NCBI GenBank assembly: GCA_016210805.1
Contig: JACQTL010000296.1
Span: 1-7,292, forward strand
Direction: 5' to 3'
DNA length: 7,292 nt
Origin: Actinomycetota bacterium
GTDB lineage: Bacteria > Actinomycetota > UBA4738 > G016210805
Part shown: positions 5,636 to 7,292 of the stretch, in pieces
Numbering within the stretch: the first letter of the stretch is position 1
How the letters are laid out: every line of letters begins with the position of its first letter
The notes under the pieces: generated by a model
Told to the model about the DNA's origin: nothing
Databases searched by the model: none
Seen by the model: only the letters and a program-made list of their open reading frames with translations
Translations under genes and position numbers: made by a program

Positions 5636-5680
5636 GCAACGCTTGGGAGCCGGTTGCGACGGAGGCCGGTTCGCCGGGAA

Positions 5681-5686
5681 GGGGAG
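5681..5686 (+). promoter_or_regulatory. Ribosome binding site of the RTX gene
   Basis: GGGGAG, preceded by AA, lies 5 nt before the GTG at 5692. The codons that follow encode a signal peptide. This supports that start over the GTG at 5634, which opens a different and implausible frame. Confidence 0.6.
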
Positions 5687-5691
5687 CACGG

Positions 5692-7292
5692 GTGCGGACC
5701 GCCAGAGGATCGACCGCCGGGCCTCGCGGGGCGCTCGTCGTGGCCGTCGCGGCCGCCTCCCTGGCGCTGAGCGCCGGGCCGGGAGACCCGGGGGCCGGCA
5801 CCCCGGCGTCGGCCCAGCCGGGGGCCGAGTGCACCGTCAGGGGCACCCCGGGGGACGACGTTCTGCAGGGGACCCCGAGGGACGACGTCATCTGCGGCGG
5901 AGCCGGCGACGACGTCCTGTTCGGACGGGGCGGGGACGACGTCCTGCTCGGGGAGGAGGGCGACGACGTCCTGAACGGTGGTCCCGGCGACGACTTCCTG
6001 GCAGGCGGCGAGGGAACCGACGCGGCCTCCTTCGAGTCGGCCACGGTGGGAGTGGTGGTGGACCTCTCCTCGGGCAGGTCCACGGGCGAGGGCACCGACT
6101 CCCTGGAGGAGGTGGAGGACGTCATCGGCTCGGCGCTTCCCGACGACATCACCGGGTCCGCGGGACCGAACCTGATCTCGGGGGGCCCCGGCGACGACGT
6201 GCTCTTCGGCGGCGCGGGCGACGACCTCCTGGAGGGCGGGGAGGGCGACGACTACCTCGGCGGGGAGGCCGGCGACGACGCGATGGACGGTGGTCCCGGC
6301 CTCGACGTCTGCTCCCAGGGTCCGGGGTCCGGGCCGGCGGCGGGCTGCGAGCCGCCCTCCTGCCTGGGCGAGCGGGCCACGATCGTGGGGACCCCGCGGA
6401 ACGACGTGATCGACGGCACGTCGGGCCCGGACGTGATCGTCGGCCTGGCCGGCAACGACGTGATCCGGGGGCTGGCCGGCGACGACACGATCTGCGGCGG
6501 GGACGGCAACGACAGCGTGATGGGGTTCGCGGGGTCCGACCGCCTGTCGGGGGGACCCGGGGACGACGGAGTCTTCGGGCTGGGGGACGACGACCTCGTG
6601 CTGGGAGGACCGGGCGACGACGTCATGACGAGCGGCGGAGGCAGCGTCTTCCCCGACGTCATGCAGGGGGGGCCCGGCGACGACTTCCTGACCAGCGGGC
6701 CCGGCGACGACGTGATCTCCGGGGGCCCCGGGGACGACGTGGCCAGCGGCCAGGCCGGCGACGACGTCGTGTCCGGCGACGGGGGGAACGACATCACGGT
6801 GGGAGATACCGGGGACGACCTGCTCAGGGGGGGCGGGGGCGACGACCTGCTCCACGGCGACGAGGGCGACGACCGTCTCCGGGCCGGCCCCGGCAACGAC
6901 CTGCTGGACGGGGGCCCCGGCGTGGACGAGCTCACGGAGGGGACCGGTATCGACACCTGCGTCGCCGGCGAGCTGGGCACCCGGTGCCTGGGGTCCGGGG
7001 CCCAGCCGGTCGCGGCGGCGGCGAACGCACCGAGTTGCGCGGGGCGCACGGCGACGATCGTGGGAACCTCCGGCGACGATCGGCTGGTCGGAACGTCGAG
7101 GGCCGACGTGATAGTGGCACTGGAGGGCAACGACGTCGTGGACGGGCGAGGGGGCGAGGACGTGATCTGCGCCGGCTCGGGCGCGGACCTGGTCCTGGGA
7201 GGTCCGGGGGACGACGTCATCTTCGGCGGCTCCGGTGACGACGCGCTCCTCGGCGGCCCGGGCGACGACGTCGCCTACGGCCAGTCGGGGGA
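5692..7292 (+). CDS. Secreted RTX-type calcium-binding repeat protein (partial at right edge)
   Basis: The first 533 residues of a secreted protein. A Sec signal peptide is clear: basic n-region (R2, R5, R12), hydrophobic core about 14-29 and an AxA-type site near residue 41 (PASA-QP). The rest is built from about 40 nonapeptides of the type GGxGDDxLx, which in this family fold as a Ca2+-binding beta-roll, the Asp and Gly turns binding calcium. The Asp recurs every nine residues: 56-110, 151-205, 238-310, 322-421, 463-526. Residues 108-160 (TDAASFESATVG, then VVVDLSSG and VEDVIGS) are a non-calcium linker often found between RTX blocks. Three modules begin with a Cys and a VxGT/ATIVGT segment (C47, C224, C449). 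Two are closed by Cys pairs (C207/C219 and C423/C432). No lysine occurs in the 533 residues. No catalytic domain is seen yet; one could follow beyond the window. No type I secretion genes are nearby. Confidence 0.93.
   Translation, partial: MRTARGSTAGPRGALVVAVAAASLALSAGPGDPGAGTPASAQPGAECTVRGTPGDDVLQGTPRDDVICGGAGDDVLFGRGGDDVLLGEEGDDVLNGGPGDDFLAGGEGTDAASFESATVGVVVDLSSGRSTGEGTDSLEEVEDVIGSALPDDITGSAGPNLISGGPGDDVLFGGAGDDLLEGGEGDDYLGGEAGDDAMDGGPGLDVCSQGPGSGPAAGCEPPSCLGERATIVGTPRNDVIDGTSGPDVIVGLAGNDVIRGLAGDDTICGGDGNDSVMGFAGSDRLSGGPGDDGVFGLGDDDLVLGGPGDDVMTSGGGSVFPDVMQGGPGDDFLTSGPGDDVISGGPGDDVASGQAGDDVVSGDGGNDITVGDTGDDLLRGGGGDDLLHGDEGDDRLRAGPGNDLLDGGPGVDELTEGTGIDTCVAGELGTRCLGSGAQPVAAAANAPSCAGRTATIVGTSGDDRLVGTSRADVIVALEGNDVVDGRGGEDVICAGSGADLVLGGPGDDVIFGGSGDDALLGGPGDDVAYGQSG
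5842..7292 (+). repeat. 27-bp RTX coding repeat array
   Basis: Degenerate 27-nt units around GGCGACGACGTC with an adjoining GGGGGCCCC-like part, each encoding one nonapeptide. The unit keeps its register over long runs. The longest is about 6655-6957 (residues 322-421), twelve in-phase repeats. The array is interrupted by the linker at about 6013-6170 and by cysteine-rich boundaries at about 6304-6395 and 6949-7068. It continues past the window. Confidence 0.85.

Noticed and set aside
5629..6855. A 408-codon minus-strand frame with a repetitive VVAG/DVV pattern
   Set aside because: The periodicity mirrors the 27-nt RTX units read in antisense. No start context or domain supports it.
5634..7238. 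A 534-codon open frame on the plus strand in the RTX region
   Set aside because: The product is an Arg/Gly-rich string without structure; it is the RTX array read in another frame. The frame from 5692 has a ribosome site, a signal peptide and canonical RTX repeats.
5692..7292. A CRISPR array in the repetitive right end
   Set aside because: The repeats are degenerate, 27 nt with no spacers, and translate in frame as nonapeptides.

Overview
This window is very GC-rich (well above 70% by eye) and uses many GTG starts. Together with the gene set (SRP RNA next to dnaX, tRNA-Ser genes next to tadA) this suggests a high-GC Gram-positive bacterium, most likely Actinomycetota, perhaps a less-studied deep lineage. 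The lineage is an inference from composition and gene order, not from a database search.

Left part (1-1453, minus strand): the N-terminal 403 codons of dnaX (DNA polymerase III gamma/tau), running off the left edge, with the small SRP RNA gene (ffs) just upstream. Middle (1684-4740, plus strand): a tight three-gene operon of two tandem paralogous major facilitator transporters joined by a GTGA overlap, then a HAD-family phosphatase. Next (4795-5560, minus strand): tRNA-Ser(GGA), tRNA-Ser(CGA) and tadA, the tRNA A34 deaminase. Right part (5692-7292, plus strand): the start of a large secreted calcium-binding RTX protein, divergent from tadA and running off the right edge. It has a signal peptide and about 40 nonapeptide repeats arranged in cysteine-bracketed modules.

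The minus-strand genes form a housekeeping set for translation, protein targeting and replication. The transporter-transporter-HAD operon lies between its two halves on the opposite strand, converging with the tRNA genes. No phage, IS, CRISPR or defence genes are visible. The features most worth a second look are the RTX protein's architecture and the tandem transporter pair; nothing here is clearly a new kind of system.
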